NCBI GenBank assembly: GCA_026770615.1
Contig: MU631515.1
Coordinates: 55,210 to 65,753, forward strand
Length of the DNA stretch: 10,544 nt
Source: Pavlovales sp. CCMP2436
Taxonomy: Eukaryota; Haptophyta; Pavlovophyceae; Pavlovales
Direction: 5' to 3'
Shown piece by piece: positions 1-7,420 of this stretch (the first letter of the stretch is position 1; the number at the start of each line of letters is the position of its first letter). The position numbers were made by a program, and so were the translations under genes. The notes beneath the pieces are model-generated. The model was not told the DNA's origin. It saw nothing but the letters and a program-made list of their open reading frames with translations, and did not search any database.

Positions 1-318
1 TAACCCTCTACCCCCCCCCCCCACGCACACACCATTCCACAGCGCCCGGACAAGATCCAGGTGGTGACACTGGCGTCTGGCGGTTGGAACGGTCACATGT
101 TTTCACGGTGAAAGCTCCTGTACAAAAGTTATACACCAGCTGAATATATCATCTTCGAAATAAGTCCTGGTAGATTTATTTATTTTTCAAAGGGTTACTC
201 TGGTGTCTCGAGATTGGCGTAAAGTATTTTGAATCTCACCCACATTCCCTTCCACACACACAGCGATGCCGGTCCGAAGGTTCAGGCCGCCATCATGTTT
301 TGGTTCCGTCGGCATCTC
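1..318. other. Gene-free stretch with C homopolymer
   Basis: I see no gene here. Bases 11-22 are a run of 12 C residues, followed by CA-rich sequence. The rest is moderately AT-rich with T-rich patches near 176-190. Open frames in this stretch are short, have no sensible start context and give low-complexity peptides rich in Tyr, Phe and Cys. Confidence 0.5.
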
Positions 319-889
319 GACACAGTCTCCGCGGCATTCTCGCAGGTCCGAAATAAAACATAATCACAGCTACTGTTATTGTTGTCGTTGTTGCGTTTAT
401 TCTTCTCATTTTTATTATTATTGTTTTGTGTGTGTGCGTGCGTGCGTGTGTTTTATCGACACCGTCTTGCAGGTATGGCTCATTGTGAAAAAACTCGTGA
501 TGTATGCCCCATTTTATCATATTATATTTTATTTGCATTTATTTTGTTTTGTTATTATTATTATTATTGACACGGACTCCGGCGCATTCTTGCAGGTCAA
601 ACAATACCTAGTGCGCTCTGCCAACTGCGATAGCGTTGCCGTTGGCTTTTTTATTTTCGCTTTCGCGCGGCTTTGGCCGCTGAGTCCGGATCAGTTAATC
701 CGGTCAGGAATTAGTAGTCTTACACAAGGTAATACTTATTTGTTGTCGACAAAGGTCCCCTAATCCAAGTGTTTTCTTTCTTCATTATTGCCGACACCGG
801 CATGTCATGCCCGTGCGCCTTCGGGCTGCAAGTCGGGGGACGTAAAAAGAACTACTATTAAATAGTCTCAGCCGCCTTCTTGCAGGTGC
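319..889 (+). repeat. Dispersed 30-nt motif ending in GCAGGT, four copies
   Basis: A motif of the form GACACNGNCTCCG..GCATTCTYGCAGGT occurs at 319-348 and 569-598. A shortened copy lies at 458-474 and a diverged copy at about 862-889. Every copy ends in a pyrimidine-containing stretch plus GCAGGT, which resembles a spliceosomal 3' splice site. Three of the four are preceded by TTA/ATT-rich sequence. The last copy sits just upstream of the 18S-like fragment. The flanks after each copy differ, so this is a dispersed motif and not a simple tandem array. It could be a decayed interspersed repeat or a set of related intron ends. Confidence 0.45.
411..568. repeat. ATT and TG microsatellites
   Basis: Short ATT/TTA arrays lie at about 411-423 and 552-568, and a TG/CG dinucleotide array at 426-450. 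The reading frames across them (Cys/Val- or Tyr/Ile-rich) are translations of simple repeats and are not genes. Confidence 0.8.
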
Positions 890-899
890 GTGTGTAGAG
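599..899. other. No gene recognised
   Basis: This stretch holds no convincing coding frame. It contains a pair of short GC-rich words (near 660-705 and 795-840) and the last copy of the GCAGGT-ending motif. Because it leads directly into an 18S-like segment, part of it could be highly diverged rRNA-gene or spacer sequence. I cannot align it to rRNA by eye. Confidence 0.3.
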
Positions 900-1013
900 A
901 GAGGTGAAATTCTTAGGCCCACGAAAGACGCACTACTGCAAAAGCATTTGCCAGGGATTTTTTCACTGATCAAGAACGAAAGTTAGGGGATCAAAGATAT
1001 CAAATAGAATACC
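900..1013 (+). rRNA. Degenerate fragment of nuclear small-subunit (18S) rRNA gene
   Basis: The segment matches the conserved eukaryotic 18S core that begins AGAGGTGAAATTCTT. It continues through a recognisable CTACTGC.AAAGCATTTGCC block, then GATCAAGAACGAAAGTTAG, then GGGGATC. Matching decays after about 998, where the expected GATCAGATACCG is replaced by an AT-rich variant. Neither the upstream 18S sequence (the 530-loop side) nor the downstream sequence is evident, so this is about 115 nt of an RNA that is normally about 1.8 kb. It is best read as an inserted or retained pseudogene fragment. A fragmented rRNA or a highly diverged copy is possible but less likely. Confidence 0.75.
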
Positions 1014-1111
1014 GGCTTTCTATACTGATAGCCTAGGTTACTGGTAGCCTAGGACGTTCTCCGGGCACACGATACTGTCATCACATCATCCCCTCTTCAT
1101 CCTCTGAAAAG

Positions 1112-1147
1112 CACACACACACACACACACACACCTGCGCGCGCGCA
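1112..1147. repeat. (CA)n followed by (GC)n microsatellite
   Basis: About 11 CA units (1112-1134) run into a short alternating GC tract and back to CACAC. This is a simple repeat with no coding reading. Confidence 0.9.
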
Positions 1148-1536
1148 CACCTTCCCCCTCCCTCTTGCGATTTTTTTTAATTTAGGTGCGCGACTCGTCA
1201 GAGATTACAACGTAGGGTCGAAATCTCGATGAGTGGCGCGTTCGGGGAATAATTGCCGGGGAATTTTTTAATTGGATGTCCTCTCGTACGCACTCCAGCG
1301 CCATGGGGTGGTGGCCGCATGATGTTATCCGCTCAAGTGGGAGAGGCGCTCATCCGCCCTTGAGCAGCACTCTGCGCTTCCTGAGAATGGTATTTGCCGA
1401 GAATAGACTCTGCGTGTGTGCTCGACAATTGCCGGGAACTGCAGTTGAAATCGGCACACGTAGTGGCCCCCAAGCCAGCGCAGCCGATTCGTTGAGGCAC
1501 GCAGCAGCAGGCAAAGGGGCGAAGCAGCGCTCAGAC
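1148..1536. other. No gene recognised
   Basis: The stretch is of mixed composition, with a poly-T patch near 1171-1178 and a near-duplicate word ATTGCCGGGGAA/ATTGCCGGGAAC (near 1252 and 1428). The longest plus frame (1276-1620) runs into the inverted-repeat arm at 1537 and shares a short peptide with the other arm copies. That indicates repeat sequence and not a gene. Confidence 0.35.
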
Positions 1537-1773
1537 CAGCACAACTTCCAGGACAGTCCTAGACGCCAGCTTGAATCCCTATCAGTAGAATTTATTTTGT
1601 GTTCTATGATTATATATTGATGAATCCGTTTGGGTCGATCGCTCGACCTCAGCCTGACGTCGACCAAACCAGTGACTGAACTCAGAACAATACCTGTTGA
1701 ACCATGCTGAGCCGCTAATATATTTATGATAGGGATTCAAGCTGGCGTCTGACTATTCTGAATATTGTGCTGA
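1537..1773. mobile_element. Inverted-repeat element with about 48-bp imperfect arms (MITE-like)
   Basis: The left arm (about 1537-1585) is the reverse complement of the right arm (about 1725-1773). The perfectly shared core is TGATAGGGATTCAAGCTGGC plus GTCT, and the outer part is imperfect. The outer ends read CAGCACAA on one side and TTGTGCTG on the other. No transposase frame fits in the 139-bp interior, so any mobility would be non-autonomous. A 17-bp direct repeat, TATATATTGATGAATCC, follows each arm on plus (1611-1627 and 1776-1792). It therefore does not simply mirror the arms and may reflect a second rearrangement. A third arm copy stands alone at 2194-2245. An old palindrome created by inverted duplication is an alternative. 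Confidence 0.5.
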
Positions 1774-1880
1774 TATATATATTGATGAATCCTGGCGCTC
1801 TCTCCATGCATGCTGTGGACTATAGAACCTGTGGCGCGATGTGCGGTGACCTTGGGTCCCCACCGCGCAGTTCAGTTAGC

Positions 1881-1950
1881 ACCCTTATACTGCTGTAAAA
1901 AAAGTAGGGGGCGGAACCCTTATATTGCTGTAAAATAAGTAGGGGGCGAA
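1881..1950. repeat. 35-bp tandem duplication
   Basis: Two adjacent 35-bp units (1881-1915 and 1916-1950) both start ACCCTTATA and both contain GCTGTAAAA and AGTAGGGGGCG. They differ at only a few positions, mainly C/T, A/T and G/A substitutions. The exact period and the few differences suggest a fairly recent duplication. No coding role is apparent. Confidence 0.85.
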
Positions 1951-2616
1951 ACCGTATCCTATTTAATATTTATGATCAAGAGTGGGGCCGTGTGATATAG
2001 CTGCACCTGGGGCCGAGGCCTGCTGCTGTGGTATTCCCACCAGCGGCATACCTTTGACCGTGCTATACGCCCGTTTATGAGGCCAACTAACTTCTAAATA
2101 GCAGCAGTACTCAAAAGACGGCGCATGACTATATAGTGTATGAAAGCGAGACGAACCTAAAATAACATTGAGATAAATGCCCTGTTATATTTCTGATAGG
2201 GATTCAAGCTGGCGTCTGACTGTTCTGAATGCTGTGCTATTGTGCTGGCCCTGGATATACATTTCGCTAAGGCGAGGACCTAAAATATCACTATAAGTCG
2301 CTGACCAGAGCCTAGCCCTTGGGCCGGCTCGGGCGGCACGGCGTGGGCCGCTGCTACCGGCTCGAGTCGACGCGGCGACATAATGAGCAATCAAAACAAC
2401 ACGCACTATATCAACTATCAGCGCCCATAGCTGCCATCTGTTCCCTCTGCGCCACGTCTACAAGTCGTGGAGTTGGTGGGCTGTCCGCGGTGCTGGGTGC
2501 CTGTTCTGTGTGCGGCGCCGGCCTCATATCCCAGCGCGGCCTTTGGTGGGAGCGCTCACAGCGCCGCGTTTTCGAAGAGCACCGCGTGGCTGTGCGTCCG
2601 CACACTCGTCCGTGTA
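1951..2616. other. Intergenic; no gene recognised apart from the repeat copy
   Basis: The sequence is AT-rich up to about 2290 and sharply GC-rich afterwards. Long frames on both strands from about 2319 exist because the GC-rich sequence has few stops. The plus frame 2319-3167 and the minus frame 2411-3133 are Arg/Ala-rich shadows without domain-like content. I leave them uncalled. Confidence 0.35.
2194..2245 (+). repeat. Third, solitary copy of the 1537/1725 repeat arm
   Basis: This copy has the same core (CTGATAGGGATTCAAGCTGG and GTCTGACTGTTCTGAAT) in the same orientation as the arm at 1725, and it ends in TTGTGCTGG. It shows the arm is a dispersed repeat and not only a local palindrome. 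No inverted partner is visible within 300 bp. Confidence 0.7.
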
Positions 2617-3113
2617 CTAGCTGCGCAAGTGCGCAGCCTCCATCGTCAGGCCCGCTGACAGGGAGAGTGCGTTTTTGTCGTGGCTCGGGAGGAGACGAGT
2701 CGGGTTGGCGCGGGGGCTGCGCCAGCCGCTGGATTGCTGGCGAAATTCCAGCTCCTCGGCCGAGCAAGGCGGGCGCTCGCCGGACTGCGGAGCAGCGAAC
2801 GAGCGCAGGGGGCAGGGGATGCGCGCGCGCGAGGGATGTGCGTATAGTCAGCCGACCGCACAAGACCGCTACTGCGGCGGGGCAGGATGAGGGCAAGGCC
2901 GCCACAGAGACGCACCTTGAACTCCCACTTCTTGCTGATCTCGACGGCCAAGGGCGCGGCAGGAGGGCCGCGCAGACCCGCTTGCGCGGAGGCAACGACG
3001 GGGAGGGGCGCAGCCTCGGCCGCCGCGGGGTAGCGAGGCCAGTCCTGGTGCGCGTCCATGGCGACGGGCGTGCCGGAGAGAGAGCCGGGGTGGTCGGCGA
3101 AGGGCGACGCCAT
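2617..3113 (-). CDS. Putative two-exon gene, 121-aa protein of unknown function
   Basis: The proposed exon 1 runs from 3113 down to 2916 (66 codons). It starts in a good context (ACCACATGGCG) and opens MASPFADHPG. It ends in ISKKWEFK, directly followed by a consensus-like donor, AAG then GTGCGT. A 131-nt intron (2915-2785) ends in the pyrimidine-rich acceptor GCTGCTCCGCAG. Exon 2 runs from 2784 to 2617 in phase 0. It opens SGERPPCSAEELEFRQ, ends MEAAHLRS, and stops at TAG. Both exons have mixed, protein-like composition, unlike the Arg-rich frames that overlap them, and the phases agree without adjustment. I recognise no domain, signal peptide or membrane segment. The evidence is splice signals and composition only, so this could be a chance reading in GC-rich DNA. 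Confidence 0.4.
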
Positions 3114-3518
3114 GTGGTTGTCCTGCCAGCCACCGCCGCACTACACGGATACCGTCCCCACCGCTGATCAGTTCAGACACACGAAGATCGACGACGACTC
3201 TCGACTGACGCGCTGACCAATCTCCACTGCATCTCCCCCGCGCCATCTGAAAATGCAGCACCGTCTGCAAGCGCGGCACACCTGTGCGACTCCCAAATCA
3301 TTTCTTCTTCACTAGCCTGTTTCACTGGCCGAGCTGATCACGGCATCGCGTAACGGAGGCAGGAGGGTGTGTGTGACATCCTGTGATGCAAGCAAAACCC
3401 ACTTTGAAGCTACATGTGAAATACCAGTCCAAGAAACATAAGCAGGGAGTACATTCGAAGAATTTGTAAGGCAAGCGATGTGGGTTTAGGGTGGAGGGAA
3501 GGGAGGGAGGGGGGGGGG
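3114..3518. other. Upstream region of the minus-strand gene; otherwise no gene seen
   Basis: This region would be the promoter and 5' leader of the two-exon gene on minus. I see no clear TATA box. It grades into G-rich sequence ending in a run of 10 G at 3509-3518. Minus-strand frames over it translate the GGC tract as Pro/Arg repeats and lack a credible start. Confidence 0.3.
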
Positions 3519-3690
3519 TTCGGCGGCGGCGGCGGCGGCGGCGGCGACGTGGCAGTCTCGGCAGGTAAGGAGGCCGAGGCGGCGGCGGCGGCGGCGGCGG
3601 CGGCGACAGCGGCGGCGGCGGCGACGGCGGCGGCGGCGACGGCGCGTGACGGCGATGGAGGCTGCGGAGGCGACGGCGACGGAGACGGAG
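3519..3690. repeat. GGC/GAC trinucleotide repeat tract
   Basis: Near-perfect GGC runs (3521-3546 and about 3577-3645) are interrupted by GAC and ACA units, followed by a GGCGAC/GGAGAC-type tail. Read on plus it gives poly-Ala or Gly/Asp repeats. Read on minus it gives poly-Arg, poly-Pro or Ala/Val. No frame has an ATG in good context with non-repetitive flanking coding sequence. An embedded CAGGTAAGG (about 3561-3569) matches a strong 5' splice donor, so part could be exon edge or UTR of an unseen gene. Confidence 0.8.
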
Positions 3691-3867
3691 TGTGGCTTTG
3701 GACGAGAACGTGGGCTCGTTCGACAACTCAAAGGATGTTTTTTTTGATAGTAGTGGGCCTCCAGCTTGCGCTGAAGGTACCTGCTGGCATGGCGGATTCA
3801 CTCGCGAGAGTGACGTCGTTATGAACCGACGGCGTTGAGAGACGTGGGCGGAATAAATTATAAACAT

Positions 3868-4451
3868 ATATGTGGCGGTGCTATTTAGAATTCGCCTCTT
3901 TGGAGGGGTTGTTCTGTTTCGAGTTAGCTGCACCACTGGGACGGAGCCGTCGAGAGGAACCCAACGCACAAATAAAAAAATGAAAAATAATTTTCGTTTC
4001 GCCTTTTTTAGGCTAACAACTAACTTTTGGAGTTTTGGTTCTAATTAGAGATTTTGAGGCATTCAGCGCTAGTTAGTTATCGCACGACGTGCACTTGCCG
4101 CGTTTGTTAGTTACTGAACGATGATAGCGCCCCGCAGGAACAGGCGTGCGGTACCGCTTTGGGCGAAGGCGCCTCCGCCGAGAGCGGTACAGCGCGCCTG
4201 CGCCGACTGCGCCAAACCCTTAGAGGGGCGCGGTGGTGACTGGTGCAGTGCGCCCGCGACCGCGCCCGGCCCCGCCCGCTGCGCGCCCGCGCCCGCGCCC
4301 GGTGCCAGCGCCCTCCGCTGAAGGGCGCTGGCCATAGGGCCCGGCAGTGTGCCGCCGCTGGAGCTATGTTGCGTTGGTGTTTTCAGATCGCTTTTTCTCT
4401 GTGAAAATTTTTACCACTCGAAGGCGAATTCTAAATAGCACCGCCACATAT
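3868..4451. mobile_element. 584-bp DNA transposon-derived element with perfect 30-bp terminal inverted repeats
   Basis: Bases 3868-3897 and 4422-4451 are exact reverse complements over 30 nt. They start ATATGTGGCGGTGC and end AGAATTCGCCT. A TA dinucleotide at each end (TA-TGTGGCGG and CCGCCACA-TA) fits a TA target-site duplication as in Tc1/mariner-type insertions, although palindromic ends make the exact border ambiguous. The interior has no transposase, so it would be a non-autonomous (MITE-like) copy. Base composition shifts sharply inside, AT-rich from about 3965 to 4080 and very GC-rich from about 4125 to 4340. That suggests a captured fragment. A 66-codon plus frame (4121-4321) covers the GC-rich part and contains CADCAKPLEG followed by WCSA, a Cys pattern reminiscent of a zinc-binding module but too short to assign. 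The intact arms suggest recent movement. Confidence 0.8.
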
Positions 4452-4484
4452 TGCGATTTTTGCCCCGAGGGACAGAAATCGCAA
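4451..4484. repeat. Hairpin abutting the right TIR
   Basis: TTGCGATTT (4451-4459) pairs with AAATCGCAA (4476-4484) around a 16-nt loop. With one indel, the symmetry extends into flanking ATAT. It begins at the last base of the TIR element, so it may be part of the insertion site or a transcription-end structure for the minus-strand element. No U-tract supports a bacterial-type terminator. Confidence 0.4.
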
Positions 4485-4512
4485 ATATACGCGGCTTACC
4501 TGTTGGTCCAGT

Positions 4513-5139
4513 CTATCCCACCCATTGCCGGGGTTGGGCCTCGGGCGCAGGGCTTTGGGATGCGGGAAATTGCTGGCTTGCTGGCTCATGATTGTGTTTC
4601 GGAAACTTTGAGTTTGCTGGCTCATATTTGGTTTTGGGTTTCTTGCCGCCCGGGTGGTGTGTCAGCGTGGTTGACTGAATGGTTTCAAAGGCCCGTTTGG
4701 AAGATGAGCACATTGTTCGTGGGTGATTTCCGTGTATGAATATGACGGGCTTGTCCGAAGTTCATGCGTGCTTGTTTGACGGGCCTGCTGAGGATGCATG
4801 ATGTAGGGTGGAACTAGATGGTCCTGTTTTGAGTTCCTGATGTATGGTGGGACTGGCTGCTCCTGGTAGTGCTGAGGGTGTGGCTCGAGACGGTCTCTTC
4901 TGGAAGCGCTTTGGGGAAATGACTCGAAGTGATCTCTTCTGAATTTGTTTTTTCACGATTGGTATGCGTAAGCGTGGCTGTCCTCGGCTGGGCCTGAGGG
5001 TGGGCTCAGGCTGCATAGGGGGTATGGTCGGGTCTGTACCTGGGAGTGAGTCTTCGTTATTCGGAGGTTGATTGCGGGTCAAGCGTATTCGTTTGGCAGG
5101 AGTTGTCTGTGTGCTGGTGTCCTTTAGGTATGGGCTCAT
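4513..5139 (-). pseudogene. Pro/Gln/Ser-rich tail of the retroelement ORF
   Basis: One frame runs from 5139 to 4513 with a single TGA at 4762-4764. It contains the decayed repeat unit TIPPMQPEPTLRPS, a basic patch (VKKQIQKRSLRVISPKRFQK) and, after the stop, short Glu-Pro-Ala/Ser-Gln motifs (YEPANSK, HEPASQQ) that end in QPRQWVG. A basic, disordered tail of this type could bind nucleic acid. It ends about 60 bp from the TIR element, which may have inserted at or near the element's 3' end. No homology is recognised. Confidence 0.4.
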
Positions 5140-5456
5140 GCTGCATAGGTGGTATGGCCGCTGGTAACTCGTTTTGAGCGATGCTGTCCGTTGAGGGTAT
5201 GGGTTTGTAATGAATGGGTGGTAAGGATGATGATACCTAATTGTTTTGGGCGATGCTGTCCGTTAGGGGTATGGGCTCATACTGCATAAGTGGTATGGCC
5301 GCTGGTGCTTCGTTTTGGGCGATGCTGTCTGTTGAAAATATGGGCTCATACTGCATAGGAGGTAAGGCTGATGGTTCCTTGCTTTGAGCGATGCTGTCCG
5401 TTGGGGGTATGGGCTCGTATTGTATAGGTGGTATGGCCGCTGGTGCTGTGTTTTGC
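5109..5456 (-). repeat. 69-bp tandem repeat encoding a 23-residue Pro-rich unit
   Basis: Five consecutive units are anchored by GCGATGCTGTC on plus at 5178, 5250, 5319 and 5388, giving spacings of 72, 69 and 69, plus a diverged first unit from about 5109. On minus the units translate to variants of AAIPPMQYEPIPLTDSIAQN. The differences are mostly conservative or silent, and the period is a multiple of three. One unit carries an extra codon and a TAG. A decayed sixth copy (TIPPMQPEPT) lies near 4990-5020. The pattern indicates that the repeat was translated before the element died. Confidence 0.85.
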
Positions 5457-5813
5457 TGCCCGCTCAGCTGCCTGGGCGGCCCATATGGCTACCTTAAACG
5501 TATACGCGTCGTATAGGGATATATTGTTCTTGGTTGACGCCGCTGATGCTTCAATTGCCGCTTCGCGTGATTTGTGCATGCTGTGGCTATGGCGTAGGAA
5601 AGTGTAGTGTAAGTCGCCCGGCTTGGGTGCGTCACCGGTGTCGACGTCCTTCTTTCTGAGCTCTTCTTTGACACTTAATCCTACCCTTCCGGTGAAGTAG
5701 TCCGGCCGAGATATCATGTGCGTTGCCATTGATTTTAATTTGGCAGGCGCGGGGACAGTTCTTTGCAGAGGGAGCGGTGGAGGTCGTGGCGGTGCTATTC
5801 CGTTGACGAGCAC
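5346..5813 (-). pseudogene. Retroelement 3' ORF, unknown domain leading into Pro-rich repeats
   Basis: This frame begins immediately past the zinc knuckle, overlapping its stop. Its first ATG is at 5729 (MATHMISRPDYFTGRVG). The folded-looking part runs through SVKEELRKKDVDTGDAPKPG and an Ala-rich helix (KVAIWAAQAAERAAK). It then enters the 69-bp repeats in the wrong frame; a slip near 5450 would join it to the repeat-encoding frame. I recognise no family. It may be a second or third ORF of the LINE, a C-terminal extension of ORF2, or host sequence. Collinearity and orientation favour the element. Confidence 0.5.
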
Positions 5814-6324
5814 TCGTGGTATAAGTGATGCTTTGTGTCTTGTGAGCTTAGTCTTTGCATAGAGGGCAGGTGAGGCCCATTGTTTCGGACTTTCTGTTAA
5901 TGGAGATTGTAGTGGTGGCTATTGCCGAAAATTTTGCTGCCCACTCGGCATTGTGGCGGTATGATCTGAGTACCAATCTGGACATGTGTTTGGTGTACTT
6001 TTCAGTGGGTCGCTATTGGCCCCTAACTCGAGGGAGGCGCAGAGCCGTCGTGCTTTCTTTTGACCACATGGCTTCTACATTGGCCTTTCTACCTATGCCG
6101 GGGGCATATTTGACGGGGCCTCTCTTCTCTAGGCGATCCCTAGCAATTCTGTCTATTAGCGCATGGCGTGCTGCTCGTTGGTCGGTTGTGATGATGTCTC
6201 CTGTCGCTTTGGCCGCTATTGCCCAGCACTGGGCCGTGAGCGTGTTTTGTGTGAGCTGTACTGTGGCGACTTCTCTGTGTACTGCTGCTGCCTTTGAGCC
6301 CCAGTCGCTCAATGCGTTCTGCAC
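5795..6324 (-). pseudogene. LINE C-terminal region with CCHC-like zinc knuckle
   Basis: One frame runs from 6324 to 5848 with only a TAG at 6013-6015. It reads as a basic helical domain (NALSDWGSKAAAV, then RSYRHNAEWAAKF) and ends in GLTCPLCKD. A frame slip near 5850 then gives SSQDTKHHLYHECSSTE and a stop at 5795. Together this is Cys-x2-Cys, about 10 residues, His-x4-Cys, the C-terminal knuckle found in many LINE ORF2 proteins (CPLC...H....C) and used for nucleic-acid binding. The knuckle residues are intact across the slip. Confidence 0.75.
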
Positions 6325-6329
6325 GAGCT

Positions 6330-7053
6330 TTATGACAGCCGGGGTGGGAGGTGGGGAGGCAAATCAGCCTGGCTGCGCCAGTTGTCGCCTCGTGTGGAGA
6401 TGAAGAGCCGGGTCACTTTCTTTAGCGCCTCTGCTGTCACTATTCTAGCTCTCGAGGCGTCATCGTGACGTACCGCTCCCGGGGTATTTAGAATTCTAGC
6501 TACTTCGTCATCCGATTTGGTATGAGCCGCAGTGTGAGTCGCGTTCCTGTAGCGTCCGTGGGCCTCGTCACGTTGTTTGGGGCTGAGTAGGCGGTAGAAG
6601 TGAGGGTTTGCATCATAGCTCGTGGGATCCCTTAACCCGTGTGGTAGGGGGTTGCGGTCTAGGTGCCGTCTGTGCCAGTCTTGGCGTTTTACGCCTGTGT
6701 CATTCATGGTCCCATCCGATGAATAGCTCTTACTCGTGAGTCAGTGCTTGTAAGGCCAGTGTGACCGCATTGCATTCTGCGTTGACAACCGATTGATCGC
6801 CTGAGAATGTGTAGGTGAGGATATGTGCCTCTGGGGCATATGTCGTGCCGCGGATGTGGTGTGATGGGAGTACGTAAAAACACGCCGCACCGGCTGCTCG
6901 AGCCTTGCCGTTTCCATCAGGTTTGATAGATGAACCGTCAACCCCGACATGTGGTTGCACAATTGTGGTTTTTCCGCTGTCGGTGGTTGGTGTCTGAGTG
7001 CATGTATGAGTGTCGTGTGGCGTGTGACGAACCGGAAGCACATAGGTCCGCAT
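6330..7053 (-). pseudogene. LINE RNase H domain (broken)
   Basis: The first frame (7053-6730) has VGVDGSSIKPDG, with the first catalytic Asp at residue 39, then an AGAACFYV strand, then NAECNAVTLALQAL with the catalytic Glu at residue 93. These are the first two active-site motifs of RNase HI-type domains in LINEs. It stops at TAA after THE, where ELFIGWD continues in the same frame. The next frame (6707-6330) carries SSDGTMND just upstream of its first codons, a candidate third acidic motif. It also has AHTKSDDEVARILNTPGAV followed by RHDDASR, plausible equivalents of the His and last Asp. RNase H removes the RNA strand after first-strand synthesis. The first half is confident and the second half tentative. 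Confidence 0.75.
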
Positions 7054-7054
7054 A

Positions 7055-7420
7055 ATGCCGACGTGAGTGCGGGCAGGATTTCCCGTAATGTTTTCAGCTG
7101 CTCCGGGTGTTTTAATCGCCTAAATGTTGGCCTATATTCCTGTGTGAACAGGGTCTTGGCTGCTTTTGCTACTGCAGCCGTGTTTGCATGCATCGGTAGG
7201 GCATTTTGAAGAGCAATAAGCGTGTCTCTTATAGCGCTGCCGCATGTCCTTAAAATGTCTTCTTCGGCTGCACTTATGGCTGTCAATTGTCTGTCTGTGA
7301 CACTTAAGTTGGGGGGGCACGCGGGTCCACCAGACCTAGGCCATCGCTTTCAGAGGGGCCGCACAGGCGTTCTCTTGCTACATGGGGCCCTATTGTGCAG
7401 CGTAGGCGCGTGGCCTCTAC
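7055..7420 (-). pseudogene. LINE connection region between RT and RNase H
   Basis: Protein-like sequence in two frames flanks a run of seven G (7311-7317). On one side it reads HVARERLCGPSESDG and GLGLVDPRAP. On the other it reads PNLSVTDRQLTAISAAEEDI and continues to about KTLREILPALTSALCG. This looks like one alpha-helical segment broken by a homopolymer indel. There is no known catalytic role. It corresponds to the variable region between thumb and RNase H in RNH-bearing LINEs. Confidence 0.6.

Noticed and set aside
1..22. Telomeric repeat at TAACCCTCTACCC
   Set aside because: There is a single telomere-like word followed by poly-C and no tandem array.
266..763. 165-codon plus frame
   Set aside because: It translates ATT and TG microsatellites into Cys/Tyr/Ile-rich low complexity and overlaps the dispersed motif copies. 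There is no domain-like content.
1205..1280. Possible tRNA because of GGTCGAAATCTC
   Set aside because: The word resembles a T-loop, but no acceptor stem or anticodon arm folds around it.
2319..3167. 282-codon plus frame and 240-codon minus frame in GC-rich DNA
   Set aside because: They are long only because GC-rich sequence lacks stops, and they are Arg/Ala/Pro-rich. They conflict with each other and with the better-supported two-exon reading.
3322..3969. 215-codon minus frame with poly-Pro/poly-Arg
   Set aside because: It is a translation of the GGC tract, and its N-terminal part lies in the TIR element. The peptide it shares with the plus frame at 4347-4739 comes from the TIR itself.
4121..4321. 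66-codon plus frame with CADC...WC inside the TIR element
   Set aside because: It is too short and too GC-biased, with no recognisable zinc-finger spacing. I mention it as a possible captured fragment, not as a gene.
5855..6403. 182-codon plus frame opposite the LINE
   Set aside because: It lies antisense to the LINE C-terminal region, whose minus-strand motifs (CPLC knuckle) explain the sequence.
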